Numbered from the stretch's first letter, positions 11,085-22,899 are shown. The stretch is 64,000 bases of DNA from Cryptomeria japonica (GCF_030272615.1 NC_081412.1:477283657-477347656), one strand, 5' to 3'. The notes: generated by a model not told the origin, from the sequence alone. Program-made: numbers and translations.

Positions 11085-11117
11085 TTAATACTGAGAGGGG
11101 GGGTGAATCAGTATTAA
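11085..11117 (-). promoter_or_regulatory. U5 hairpin beside the Copia A PBS
   Basis: Perfect 10-bp inverted arms TTAATACTGA (11085-11094) and TCAGTATTAA (11108-11117) enclose GAGGGGGGGTGAA, which is a C-rich loop in the transcript. It sits about 25 bases from the PBS. Equivalent hairpins with different stem sequence occur in the other Copia LTRs here. Confidence 0.6.
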
Positions 11118-12348
11118 CACAATTTATAACTTCAAATGCAAATACCATTTACAACAGATCTAAAATCATTTAATACATGAATCTATCCCTTTAGTAGATC
11201 TCATACACTTGTTACACTCTTATGCAATCTTATTAATCAGAATATTCACCAACTAGATATATGACCAACACATACTCATACATTATTAGATCAAAATACT
11301 TCATCTGTTAATTCATTAACATTACTGATAACCACTTACAGATGTTTGATAAACAACAATAAACTTATCATAACTGGTAATCAGAAATAATGCATGAAAA
11401 CATAAACACTATGAAAAGACATTCCACACATGAACACCAAGATTTTTAACGTGGAAACCCAAATGGGAAAAAAATGGTGGGGATTGGAACCCACAATAAT
11501 TTGTACTATTTCGAAGTACGCCCTATTAGGAACTTAGCCCGGTTAGTAGTAGACCCTATTAGGAGTCACTTGGTTAAGGGATTTGCCTATCACTCCATCT
11601 AGAAAATTAATGATCTATTAGGATCAACCTGGTTAAAGGATTTAAAAACTCTTTTTTGAGCTACCCTGCTAGGGGACTTAGATGGAAAAGGCTTGTTAGG
11701 ACCTACTCGGTTAAGGGATTTATGTTGTTATAACTGTTAGGGAACAACAGTGAAAAACAAAATTATATGTTACTTTTCTCTTTCAACTTGCTAAATCAGA
11801 TCCAGTTATGCTTCACAATCTGCAACACTCAGGCAGATCTCTATCCTCTCTGGGATGACTTAACTCATTCTCCCAATGCCACCGATACATGAAACATCAG
11901 TTGTGTCACCCTAAATAGCAATAACATCTAAGTCGGCCATAAAACCTAATTACATCTTGAATTTACAATACATATCATATCAGATCAATATCCAGATCAT
12001 TACAACAATATACGATGCAATATCAATCATTGATTATTTATAACCCATCACAAAAATCTGATCTGTACAAAATTCAAACCCTTAGAACATTCCGCTAAGC
12101 ACTTTGCTCATTCCTGAGAAATTCTACCATCTTCCATGCCAAAACACAATTCAAATTATTCATCTGGGTTGTGTCTTGTTATCTCCTTCATGTAGATTCA
12201 CCACCAATCACTTTCATATCAAAAATCATTTCCAGTTGAGTGAATTCATCACCTGTCCTAAAACCCTACTAAAACCCTAGCACAACTCCATCAGAAATTC
12301 AAAACATGCCTTCCGGTAATCACCATAGGATGTGGTTCTGGTCACATA

Positions 12349-13455
12349 TGTTGGTTTGATGATGATTGTAATGTATTCATCACTTGTTGTCATTGATGAA
12401 ACACTCACACACACACACATATGATTACATTGACTACCGGTGTAACTTCATTGGTTTAAACTATTAACCGATATGTTTAAGGTCTATCTCTAATAGGTAC
12501 TTTGTGTCAACCAGTATGTTCTTAAGAGATAACTTGTGGTTACATTAAGTTGACATCAAAATGAAGATAAAAATGAAGATGGAGATCAAACAAAAGATTC
12601 TAGGATAATGGTTCACATGTTTTGTTCCAACCGGTATTGACTGTTCTAACCGGTATCTAATTTTGTGATGAGTTACCAACACCATTTTATTGATGGTCAT
12701 TTTTGTGATGAGTTATGTTTACTTGTCTAGATACATTGCACCTAGGAAATTATGTTTTGAATTCCTATGGCCGACATAAGATTTGTATGTCTATTTAAAG
12801 ACATCTTAGTGAGTCATTTAAGAGAGAGAACTGATATAGAAGAGGATTTTATGTGAATACTGATATGCATAAAGAGTGAAATCTTTTGTTGAAGAGAGAT
12901 AAGTGTTAAGATGAAGAGCAGTGTTGAATGTACTTAGAATGATCTGATCGAGCAAGTCTTGTGCTACTCAGAATAGATCAAACCTTTCTTGTTGTTTTCT
13001 AATCATTACAACAAAATCAAATCCCCTAACCGGGTAAGCTCTAAAAAGGTGATCCATTAGTTTGGATTCTCAAATCCTCCAGCGAGGTTACTCCTAACAG
13101 GGTAGTACTCTTAACAGGGTATAAGCTTCTAATCAAGGTTGGGATCTCTAACAAGATTCACTCCTAGTAGAGCACTTTGTAAGACCTTAACCGGTCAGTT
13201 ATCTATTACTGCAAATAGTTAACTTGTGAGTTCCATCTCACCGTGGTTTTTACATATTTGGGTTTTCCACGTATAAACACTTGTGTTATGGTGGATGTTC
13301 TACTTTATGTGGATATTGTTATTTCATTTTGGATAGCATGTATTTTGTTTAAATGCTTGGTTAAGTTCATCTATCGGTTAGTGTTTGAAGTTGTGTTTGT
13401 TTTGGTGTCACTGATTCACCCCCCCCCCCCTTCTCAGTGCTTTTGAAGTCCATCA
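12349..13455 (+). mobile_element. Solo LTR nested in the Copia A 5' LTR
   Basis: 1107 bp, TGTTGGTTTG...GTCCATCA, flanked by an exact ACATA duplication (12344-12348 and 13456-13460). The other LTR of A reads through this site without it, which proves the insertion. The orientation is plus: TATTTAAAG lies near 12793, a CCTAACAGGG/CTTAACAGGG array near 13080-13190, the conserved block near 13235-13275, and the C-run near the right end. A left-end ACACAC run occurs near 12404. No partner LTR or internal region remains, as expected from LTR-LTR recombination. Confidence 0.9.
13409..13439 (+). promoter_or_regulatory. U5 hairpin of the nested solo LTR
   Basis: Arms CACTGA (13409-13414) and TCAGTG (13434-13439) flank a TTCAC(C-run)TTC loop. 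It is the same architecture as in Copia A and C, on the opposite strand. Confidence 0.5.
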
Positions 13456-13790
13456 ACATACACAAATCCATCATAAAATCTTATGTCTCAAACCACAAGT
13501 CTCCAACCATCATCGATTTACTGATTTCATCAAAATATTTTCTTTTACTGGTTGAAGTCCTAATTCTCAGTCCTACCAGTAAACCCTATCATACTTACAA
13601 ATTCTAAATCTGGTAGACCAAATTACTTAACCAACAAGTAAGACATCAAAGTTCATCTATAACTAGCATCAAACATTAATTGAGATAGGTTGCCATCAAT
13701 GACAACACAAATAACTGATCATGTCATCATCATTCTCCCACCGATACAGTCAACAACTCATCTGCATCAGTTATGCCAGTCATGCTAACA

Positions 13791-15433
13791 GATGACTCCT
13801 CTGATGAGGAGCAAGCACAACAATCTCCTCATTCCTCTACACCCTCTACACCAGAGACAAAAAATTTAGAAGCTTCTGAAGGATTTGGGGAAACTCTGAT
13901 TTATTCCTCTCCTCCATGCAATGTTGAACCTCAATGACCTCCATCTCCTTCACAATTTGACAAAAGAGAAGGAAAATAAATTATGCTAAAAGAAGAGAAT
14001 ATTCAAGATATTGATAAGGGTAGAGAAGAAGATGCAGATTTGGTAAAAGCAATGTTAATATCTCATTTAGAGACAAACCTTTCTGATGCACAACATAAAA
14101 TAAGCTTCATGGAAGAAATATTGAGACAAAAAGAAGAAGAAATTAGAAAAGCAACCCAGAACATTGAAATAGTACAAAGAGTTGCTCTTGAAAAAGAAGA
14201 AAATTGTAGAAAAATTGTAGAACAAACTGAACAAGCTTTAAATCAAACCACTGCACAATTGTTGCAAAACAATGAAGAAATTAGAAAGTTGAAAGAGGAA
14301 TTGGCAATGAAAGAGATTGAACTAAGAAATCAAAGACCATCAACATCAACTCAAGGAACAATAACTACTTTTTACCTCACATGGGAGCTTTCCTTGACTA
14401 TTGAGAAATTGCAACAAGAAAATTTTGAGCTAAAAAAGTAGCTAAAGAAGAAAAAAAACAAAAAGGTAAAGTAGTCCAAAGGGTAGAACAGATTGCAGAA
14501 ATTTCATCTGCTCTAGTATCAATGCGAAAGCCTTCTGGTCTTTATTCTTTGTTTCTATGTGAGAAATTCCTTAAATGGAAGATAAATCAATTGGTTCTGG
14601 ATAGAAAGATAGAATATAATGATGATCATGAATTCATTGTGGATTTTTACAGCAGTCATCCCACATACCAAAACTAGATGTGTGAATTTTTCTTCCATGG
14701 GTTTTTGATGGGTCACTATTATCAGTCCTTCCTCAATATTTATGTTGGAGACGTTCAGGTCAAAGCTTTTGTTCCATTATTGCAAAATGAAGTAGACTAG
14801 GAAAACCAATTAAATCAGTATAGAGAGGCATAAAACGCTATGGGCCTTCCTATAAGAGATGCAACTCCTAATTCTTCAGCCTTTCAATTTGATTTGTTTC
14901 AATTTCCAAACTACAACCAGTTCAACCTTCATATTCCCAAAATTTGGACAACAATATAAGGGCATTTAGAGATGTACAAACCAACTTCCATTCAAAGAAT
15001 TGCAAGCAACTAGGGCCAGATATGATACCATTGCATTACCACTGAAAAGAAGAGAGCCCATTTCCCCTACAAACATCTCCTAGAGACTTAACAGAGCAAG
15101 ATATGTCATAAGAATCATAAAGAACAAGAGATAGAATGGGTTGGAACGAAATTCAGGCCTCCCCTAATCCTTATGCTAGTACCTTAGTTGGATGTAACAA
15201 CAAACTTTGTAGGATCAACATTAAGGGATTGGACAGACAAAGTTGAACAGTGGAACAACTATGTAGCCCCTAGAAGGTATCATGAGTATAAATTCAATAA
15301 GCTAGATTTGACATTTTGGACTGAAAGGCAGAACAGGGATCTCCCAGATCAAACACAAGGACATGATTGGAATTATGAGGGGGAGAAAATGATGAGGGTT
15401 CATCATGACATTCTAAATCATACTTTATGTTAA
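13791..15433 (+). pseudogene. ORF X part 3: acidic, coiled-coil and C-terminal segments
   Basis: Continuation of ORF X to the right of Copia A. The acidic Ser-rich run (DSSDEEQAQQSPHSS) joins the SLDDD run left of the element. Discounting the TRIM, Copia A and one copy of each target duplication puts 13983-14441 in the same frame as 3486-3908. That 152-codon stretch is strongly coiled-coil (KISFMEEILRQKEEEIRKAT, IRKLKEELAMKEIELRNQ). After 14441 the frame shifts and stops, but readable pieces remain (KPSGLYSLFLCEKFLKWKIN near 14525; LRDWTDKVEQWNNYVAPRRY near 15218). I do not recognise the C-terminal part. Confidence 0.5.
15377..15389 (+). other. PPT-like tract before the 15390 LTR
   Basis: GAGGGGGAGAAAA is immediately followed by TGATGAGGG, the proposed LTR start. 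It resembles the element G tract (AAAGTGGGGGAGAAA before TGTAGC). Confidence 0.5.
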
Positions 15434-15844
15434 ATTTTTTTTAATTATCTATGAACTAATATGCCTGGTGGCGTCCTTATTACTTGCATGTTTATCCATT
15501 TTTTCTATTACACTCTGCATATTAGAAATAGTATCTTATGGTTAAATATTTCACTTTTTGATTAAAATTGCAAATATGAATGTTGTGTTAATAAAAAATA
15601 TGTTGCTTTTTTATGTTCTATTGTCATAAATGTATTTTTGAATATATTTTGTGGGACAAGAAAGCTAAATCAGCAAACTCCAGTTCAATAGCCACCTGTT
15701 TGATGACGGATTCTGGGATGCTCCAGATTGAAGATCCTCTTGATCTTCCCTGCATTTATTCCATCATTTTTCTTTGAAGCATTAACTTCATTCTAAATTT
15801 TATTTGTTTGATGGTTAAGTTTTCTTTCAGTTCTATTATAGTTG

Positions 15845-17491
15845 TGTAGTGTTGTAAATTGTACACCCTTACTAGGGTGGTACAATTCCACGCTTGGTTT
15901 AGCACCTACCTTAGTGTGTTTTGCATCTTGTATTTCTAACTCCTTTAAGAATTTAATTAATTAATTTAATTAAATCTAAATTCATATTTCATCACTTCAC
16001 ACATTATAAAGTTGGGTCCTTAACCCTAAGCGTGCCCCTCTTCATCTTATTCCTTCAATTAATCATTTAATCATAAACCCTAATTATGTCCTATTTTGAT
16101 CTTTAAGGCCCAATTTCACATGTAAAAACATCTCAAAATAAGTTTTAACTTTGGGATCCGCTTTAATATCATATCTGACGGCCCTGAAAATTTGGTGAAA
16201 AGTTGGTCGGACTGTGTGCAAGTGCAACAGTCCCCAACATTTTCCCCAAAATTTTGGGAGTGCAATTCTATGATATTATAATGCTTAACCCCAAAATATT
16301 GGTGGGAAATTGAAATCCTAGGTCGGCCTAAAGATGAAATTAAGATCTAGGTTTTCATACATAAGAGCTACCTTTCTTCATTTGAAGATCTAAAGAAAAT
16401 CGAATCTGGAAAACCTTTGGGAGTGATTACAAGGAGCCTTCTATGTAGCGAAAGAGAAGATATTTGGAGTCTTCAACAACATTCAACAACACCTATTAGG
16501 CATTCATCAAGCATTCTTTCATCAATTGGGGGATTTTGAAGATACGGGAAAGCAATAGGAGATCATCGATTGAAGATTGGCGTGTACCTCTCCCTTGGGG
16601 TTGGAAATGATTTCATGTTGCTTCTATGTTTGTGTATGAGCTTCATTACATCAATTTGATTTATATTCATTCTTTAGATCACTTTGCATCATTGATTTAG
16701 AGAATTTACTTTGTCAATTACAAGCAATTAGGGTTTACTCTTAGGGTTGCTATAGATTGTTTACTCTCATCCTAGGATCTTGCACACACACAAGGTTCTT
16801 GCACACACTATTTTACTATAAAAATTGACTATTTTTTGAGGTAGAAATCACCAAGATAGGGGTTTGACTAAGGAAAAACCCCATATAGCCATCCAAAACC
16901 CTATTTTTAGCTACAGGTGCATTCGGGATCCGAGCGTCGCTGTAAGTTTCAGGTTCGACAAAGCGCACAGGGACTGTTTCAGAGGGCAAAAATCAGTAGA
17001 AACCCTTGGGACAGGGCGTAGCTCCCTATTCCTCCCAGATATGGGTATATTTTGGCAGAACAACAAGTTTTAGTCTTCACATCCCAACTTGACAGGTACA
17101 ACTTTAGACCTGTAGAATCAGGACAGTGATGCAGCACCCTGATCGCGAACATTTTTGCTCAGATTTATGGTATAGGTGCACATCTGAATTTGTCTCTTAA
17201 TCTCTACTTTGTAATAGTATATCAGTTATCATCAGTTCTGTATTTCCAGATTAATGTTGTTTATGCATACTTGTATTCTAGGTTAAATCATTCAAATCTG
17301 CACTTTTGCATCACTTCTTCCTCTCATTTGTAGCAAAAGAATAGAAAACCTAAGAAGTGATCCTTGGCTCTCTCTTCCTCACAAGAAGTAGCCGAAGTGT
17401 GTTACCTCCCTAAGGTCTTTCATATTTCACAGTGTGTACATGAGAGTGGCATTAGAACTTGTTTTCTTAGTCTAACTTTTTCCCCTACACA
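15845..17491 (+). mobile_element. Solo LTR (1647 bp) with AGTTG target duplication
   Basis: TGTAGTGTTG...CCCCTACACA is flanked by an exact AGTTG (15840-15844 and 17492-17496). TGTAG/CTACA are near-terminal inverted ends. No PBS, PPT or coding adjoins it, so it is a solo LTR. TATAAAG at 16005-16011 suggests plus orientation, but this is weak. Its family differs from the Copia LTRs: the G-run box is absent. Confidence 0.75.
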
Positions 17492-17547
17492 AGTTGTTAC
17501 TCTGTTTTAAGCGGGTAACATGATTTGAATTTGAATAAATGGATATC

Positions 17548-17555
17548 TATAAATA
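17548..17555 (+). promoter_or_regulatory. TATA box in the 15390-18254 LTR
   Basis: TATAAATA lies about 700 bases before the LTR end, a plausible U3 position. Confidence 0.4.
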
Positions 17556-18255
17556 TCCTGTTGAGTCCTGTAATAGATAATAGAAAAATCAGTTAGTATG
17601 TTATTCAGTAATAGAGCTTCACGTTGTAACCAACAAGTTTGTTTCCACTTCCTATTGGAAGTAAATTTCAATGAAAACCAACAAGTTGATCTACGAATTT
17701 GTGTATTAAGGATACCACTAGAGGGAGAGCATGGCCCACTCAACTGAAGGGAGGTGATCCTTGTGTTGTTTCTCTTTTGTGTTTTATTTCATTCATTGGA
17801 ATTTATTTCACATTATTCAGAATCTTTGTTAAATTGTCTCAATTAGAATAAAGTGTTGATTCGTAGTTGTTTCATTTTCATTAATATCTTCACTTGATAA
17901 ATTCATAGAGATTTTAATCTTCAGTTGTCATTTATTTTCTTTACAATAAATGAATGTAATTTCTCATTTTTAGTAAGATGAAGAATTTGGTACTAAGAAA
18001 AGAACAAAAATATTGTTGGGACTAAATCATGAAATTCATTGTTTTCTTGTTGTTTAGTTTAGATTTCAATTCTGCACTATAATTTAGGTTTATTTTTTGC
18101 AGGCATAAATTAGATTTCCTTTTTAGCAAATGTACATTAGGATTCTTTTTATAACTTAAAGATAGATTTATTTTTCTAGAAAGATAAAAGTTGTTTAAGC
18201 TTAAGATTAGGAAATTCCACGGTTAAGATCTTTAATTCTGTGATGTTCAGATCAT

Positions 18256-18268
18256 TGGTATCAGACTC
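18256..18268 (+). other. Primer binding site (tRNA-Met type)
   Basis: TGGTATCAGACTC: the first ten bases complement initiator tRNA-Met. It lies one base after the LTR end CAGATCA. Confidence 0.65.
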
Positions 18269-18490
18269 AAATTATTTTTAGATCCATTAATTTTTGTAGT
18301 TTCATCCTTAGAAAAGTCTTTAAGTTCTCAAATCGAAGTCTCGGGAATAGCTCTAGATAGATCCTGACAGCTCCTGACGGAGAAAGATCCAACCTCATTC
18401 ATTGTTCTACAGTGCACAGCCCCCCATAAGACTATCCTTATCGTAGACAACTTCTAGACACACCCTGAGTCGATGATAAAAGAATTGAAA
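18269..18490 (+). other. Truncated leader after the PBS
   Basis: Non-coding stretch that would be the 5' leader of a plus-strand element. It contains the CTCCTGACGG word, similar to the CTCCTGATGG words near 2695-2720. It ends where Copia B sequence begins. Confidence 0.35.
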
Positions 18491-18559
18491 TGATGCAAGT
18501 TGTGACATCAACGACATCACCCATCACAAGTATAAGACCTTAGAGAGAAATCAATGTCC

Positions 18560-19720
18560 TTTTTAAACCCTAGACCATAGTCTTGAGTTCCTTTCAAATA
18601 TCTAAATGTTCTTTTGACAACCTTATCATGAGATTGCTTTGGATTTCATTGATATCTGGTAACCAAACATACTTCAAGCTTAATATAAAGCCTAGAGGCG
18701 ATCAAATATAACAGTCCACCAATCATAGACCTATAGAGAGTCTGATCAACTCCCAGAGATTCATCATCCTTGTTCAGTACTCACTGGTTGAGTATTCTCC
18801 ATACTAGAATTTTGTAGCATCTCCTTAATATACTTTTCTTGAGAAATGAAGATTCCATCATCTAATTGAGCAACTTGAAGTTCAAGAAAGAAAGACAACT
18901 CACCAATCATTGACATCAGATTCCTTATGCCTTTCCTTTGAAAATATCTTACATACCTCGTCATCTCCTCCACAGTAATATCATCAACATATACAATAAC
19001 TATCAAGAATTTGTCATCCTTAATGTTAAAATTAAGATTACATTCGAATATACCTTTCTTAAAACCTTCCTATTGTAGATACTTGTCTAGCCTTGCATTC
19101 CAAGCTCTAGGGGCTTGCTTAAGATCATATAATGCATTTTTGAATCTACACACCATGTCCAGGTCTTTAGCCAGCTAAAATCCATCAGGTTGTTCTATAT
19201 AGAATTCTTTCTCTAGATCTCCATTCAGAAAGGCCAACTTGACATCCATCTGATACACCTTAAAATACTTGTGAGCAACAAATGTAAGAAACATTTTGAT
19301 TGCCTCCATTATAGGTTCTATATAGGATTCTTCCTATAGATCTCCATTCAGAAAGACTACCTTGGCATCCATCTGATACACATTAAATTCCTTATGAGAA
19401 ACAAATGTAAGAAACATTCTTATTGCCTCCATTCTAGCCACTGGAGAAAAAGTCTCCCCAAAATAAATGCCTTCTTCTTGAGAATATCCTTTGCACACGA
19501 GTCTAGCTTTGTTTGTTGTCACTTATCCTTCTTCATTCAGTTTGTTTCAAAATAACCACTTGGTTCCAACAACATTCTTGTCTATAGGCCTGGGAACAAG
19601 TTCCCATGTCTAGTTTTTCTCAATTTACTCAAGTTCTTATTTCCTATCTTTCATCCATCCTTCATTCTTACTAGCATCAAAAAAGGTCTTGGGATCAACC
19701 ATTGATAGAAGACAAATACT
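18560..19720 (-). pseudogene. Copia B reverse transcriptase, heavily broken
   Basis: Minus-strand [17 protein letters not shown] and [18 protein letters not shown] are at about 19520-19400. The active-site box VYVDDITVEEM is at about 18995-18960 with both Asp present. A LSFFLELQVAQLDDGIFISQ segment follows, and the RT end reaches about 18580. Stops, shifts and a 123-bp tandem duplication interrupt it. RNase H is absent. It cannot be functional. Confidence 0.88.
19192..19437 (-). repeat. 123-bp tandem duplication in Copia B RT
   Basis: Two adjacent copies (19192-19314, 19315-19437) each run from GTTCTATATAG to TTGCCTCCATT. The period is 123 bp (41 codons). They cover the segment from the ARMEAIR motif to the IEQP/NGDLE motif. 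Confidence 0.8.
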
Positions 19721-19739
19721 TGGTTTTTCACTTTCCTTC

Positions 19740-20790
19740 ACAAGTAATCTACACACCTTCATTCTTATCACCAATAATTTGATCTTTTGAGTAATTCTTT
19801 TGGACATACTTTGCCAAATTCTTAGGGTTCTTTTCCGATTCCTTTTCCTCCATCTCATTTTCTTCCTCTTATTCATTTACAGTGTAGGAAACACATTCTA
19901 TACCACAATATTTAGGTTCTTATGTGGTCTGATTCCAATTTTCATCCACTCTAACATTTATTCCTTCAACTATCTCCTTGAGTCTCTTATTGTAACATCT
20001 ATAAGTCTTCCTTCTTGTTCAATAGCCAAGGAAGATTCCTTCATCAGTCCTTGAATCAAAAATTTTTAGATCTTCTTCATCTCTTTTAATGTAACACTTT
20101 CTTCCAAATATTTTGAAGTGCTTCAAAGTGGTAGTCCGTCCATACCACAACACATAATGGGTCTTTGAATTTTTGACTCTAACCTGTACTTTGTTAAGAA
20201 TATAGACAACCCCTTTCTGATAAACATCAAGCAATTTAGCATATTTTAGTATTGTCCTATCCATCTCTTGAAAAATTCTATTTTTCCTTTCTAGTACCCC
20301 ATTTTGCTGAGGGTTCCTAGGAGAAGATAGAGGTCTTCTAATACCATGATCTTCACAAAACATTTAACTCATTCAATGCAAATTCATGTCCAATATCAAA
20401 CCTTGAGAATTTTATCTTAGTATCCATTTCATTCTCAATCATATAATTGAAACATTTAAACTTATCTCTTGCTTCATATTTTTCTCTTATAAAAGTAATC
20501 CATGTCATTCTAAAGTAATCATCAATAAGTATCATAAAGTACCTCTCACCATTTAATCCTCTTGTCCTGGTAGGTCCACATAGATCAGTATGTGTCAACT
20601 CCAAGGGTTTTGAAGTAAAATATTCCTTTCTCTTGAATCTTATCTTTGTTTGCTTCCCATTTGACATTCCTTGCATAGTGTATTGGTAGGATTGATGATT
20701 TTGGACATATATGTTACCACTTGTGTAGAGTTGATCTTTACCATGTTGCAAAAATTGATGTGTCCCATTCATTTATACCATAGTTAGCAT
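19740..20790 (-). pseudogene. Copia B integrase
   Basis: Minus strand. The pre-integrase part is at about 20770-20640. The core has THTDLCGPTRTRG (first Asp, about 20600), FSRFDIGHEF (second Asp, about 20395) and NGVLERKNR (Glu, about 20290). The linker HYVLWYGRTTTLKHFKIFG and FLGY end it near 20020. The two readable pieces overlap in different frames near 20353-20363, so there is a frameshift. The DDE residues remain but the protein is broken. A further decayed acidic linker to RT extends to 19740. Confidence 0.85.
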
Positions 20791-20929
20791 TCATTGCTCT
20801 AGGCTATTAGATAGTTTCCTCCTTTAGCTTCCTTTAGATGATAGATATTTTTATCGGTCCTTGTACCTTCTAAAATTAGTCTCCCTATGCTTCCTTTCTT
20901 GATTTCACATATATTCTAATGAAATGTAA

Positions 20930-21277
20930 GCTTGTATTATTTGATGGACATCTAACTGACACTGAGAAGATTATATCTTAGTCCTTTAACACAGAGAACA
21001 TCCTTTGTCTTGTCCTTTCCATCAATGGTTATGGTTTCTTTACCAAAAACCTGAGTAGCCTCTTCACCACCAAACTTAACTGATCCACCATTCCACTTTT
21101 CAAGATTAATTAACTTCCTCCTATCTCCATTCATATGATTAGACAAACCACTATCAATCACCCATGCATTTGGTTCTTCTTTTGCATGAAGGGAAGTCCA
21201 TACAATCAATGATCTATCACTATTTTCACTATTAGATAGAGTACCAATCTCTTCACATTTACCAACATTATCAACTT
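20930..21277 (-). pseudogene. Copia B protease
   Basis: Aspartic protease of the Copia polyprotein. WVIDSGLSNHMNGD (about 21165-21125) has the DSG triad. GGSVKFGGEE, ITIDGKDKTKDVLCVKGLRY and NLLSVS (to about 20955) are the usual C-terminal marks. It is 113 codons open and overlaps the upstream gag reading in another frame. Confidence 0.85.
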
Positions 21278-21800
21278 TTATAGCCATGAACAATGTCTCA
21301 TTATTTGAATGATTATAGTCTTCTTCTCGTGATGAATAGATACTTTACTTGGAAGAAAAACTTCTTTTAGGTTTGTCCCATTTGTTTTTATCATCTCCTC
21401 TTCTATTGTTATCTTCTTTGAAGTACATTTAGATGCATAATGACCAATTCTTCCATAATTAAAGAATTTGAAGGTTAACTTACCTTTATATTTGTTGGTG
21501 CTTTTCTTCAATCTTCTTATGAAGTTTTCTTTTGCATTGTGAAATTCCTCATCGTGACCAACGTTGCCTTTTAGTCTCTTACTAGATTGAATTAAACTTC
21601 CTTTTTGGGAAATTATCTAGTTTAAATTCCCTCATTTTAAAAGTAGCAAGTGCACCATAGAGTTGATCCATTATGTTAAGTGTCTAGGTCCTTACTTTCC
21701 TCAATAGAAAACACCTTGGGAGTATATGATTTAAGGAAAGTTATAAGAACCTTCTTAACCACTTCATCTTCCTCCAAGTTACCACCAATGCCTCTAATTC
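21278..21800 (-). pseudogene. Copia B gag C-terminal half with dead zinc knuckle
   Basis: GNLEEDEVVKKVLITFLKSY (near 21780-21720) is typical Copia gag. The zinc knuckle near 21470-21430 reads FFNYGRIGHYASKC, so two of the three Cys are lost. The N-terminal half lies at 28201-28640, beyond Copia C. Confidence 0.82.
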
Positions 21801-21805
21801 CACTT

Positions 21806-22745
21806 TTTTAGGATAACTGGTGAACAACTGAGAGGGTCTGGGGGGGTGAATCAGTTGTTAACAGATTATAACTTTTAATCCACAATACAACCTTAAAACA
21901 AATCAAGTACCAGTAAAGCATATACAGATGCCGGTAGGAACAAATAGCATCTCAAGATAAATGGACAACAATCCAATAGAGTGAACTACCAGAAATAGCA
22001 TCTACCATGCCTGATTACAATCTCGGTTAAGCTCAATGCCGGAGGAGTAAATCCTCTTTTGAATCTAATTCGATCACCAATGATCGACCAACTCCTTTGC
22101 CTGAATTCTATTACAATATTTGCACATTACATTCCTTGACCATGACCTTTTCCATAACCATGATGCTCTACAAAGAGTTTCTACCTCTTATTTATACAAA
22201 CCCTAAGGCCTAAACCAATTAGGTCGGCCACCTAAAAGATATTACAATAAGATCATTACATAATTTCATATTACAATGATATGCCATGTCATCTTAAGAC
22301 CAAAAAAACAATAACAAATCCATAAATCATCCTAAGACATCCCGGTAACGTGTAGAGTACACGTTAGCATGATACCGGTCCATAACCTAGATAGGTACCG
22401 GACCTATTCTGGGTTCACCACGCCAAAGCAATGTCTTCAAGTAGTTGAAGAATGATCAAAGAACATCTTCAACATCCTGAAATCCATGAAGAAGTTGCAC
22501 CAACACCAATTAGCATCCTGTCATGATTCCTCAATGAAAGCTCTACCAGTAGAGCATTAAACCAATGTCGGTAAGGGTTTACAAGAGTGTATGATAGCAT
22601 CCGATTACCAAGCCAGTACCAACTGACTAAAACATGCTCATGGAGAATATAACACATGAAAGCAAACATACTTCACTGATCCAAACATGCTGGAAGTGTC
22701 CAACAGATAGTCTCTTTTGTCGGTAACACTAGATCTTCTACCGAT
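21806..22745 (-). repeat. Copia C 3' LTR, internally deleted
   Basis: Matches 26936-28090 except for a gap at about 21945 that corresponds to about 27080-27325, and loss of the segment matching about 28120-28195. The hairpin arms at 21823-21831 / 21851-21859 are intact. Confidence 0.85.
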
Positions 22746-22808
22746 AACCAAAACCTGTCTGACAAAAATATCAAAGCAATAATGTAAACCTCTGGATCTC
22801 AAAGATGA

Positions 22809-22822
22809 CTACTCCCCCTGAG
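22809..22822 (-). other. Copia C polypurine tract
   Basis: The minus strand reads CTCAGGGGGAGTAG, a typical plant Copia PPT. The adjoining LTR end is deleted. Confidence 0.6.
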
Positions 22823-22899
22823 TAGTAGTGCCACTCATTAGTGCCATAATGAATAATGTCTCTGGTAATGCATGCCAGACTGATGACAAACTTCATCAA

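Larger units (their letters stand above)
4923..13790 (-). mobile_element. Copia element A, full-length, with 5-bp target duplication
   Basis: Ty1/Copia element on the minus strand, 8868 bp including a nested solo LTR. Terminal repeats are 4923-6522 and 11063-13790 (about 1.6 kb each once the 1112-bp nested insertion is discounted). The target duplication GATGA is exact (4918-4922 and 13791-13795). The minus-strand internal order is PBS, gag with zinc knuckle, protease, integrase, RT, RNase H, PPT, which is the Copia order. Coding parts carry stops and lost catalytic residues, so it is non-autonomous now. It is inserted in ORF X. Confidence 0.93.
11063..13790 (-). repeat. Copia A 5' LTR, split by a solo LTR
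   Basis: Matches 4923-6522 along its length, apart from the inserted 12349-13455 segment and its ACATA duplication. The minus strand starts TGTTAGCATGACTGG and ends GGATTAACA before the PBS. Without the insertion it is about 1616 bp. Confidence 0.9.
15390..18254 (+). repeat. LTR with TGAT...ATCA ends, split by a solo LTR
   Basis: The proposed LTR runs from TGATGAGGG after a PPT-like tract to CAGATCA, one base before a tRNA-Met PBS. It is about 1.2 kb without the nested solo LTR. A TATAAATA box at 17548-17555 supports plus orientation. The left boundary is inferred from the PPT and end symmetry only; the right boundary is firmer because of the PBS. It may be the 3' LTR of the Gypsy/ORF X element that also served as the 5' LTR of a lost neighbour. 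Confidence 0.5.
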
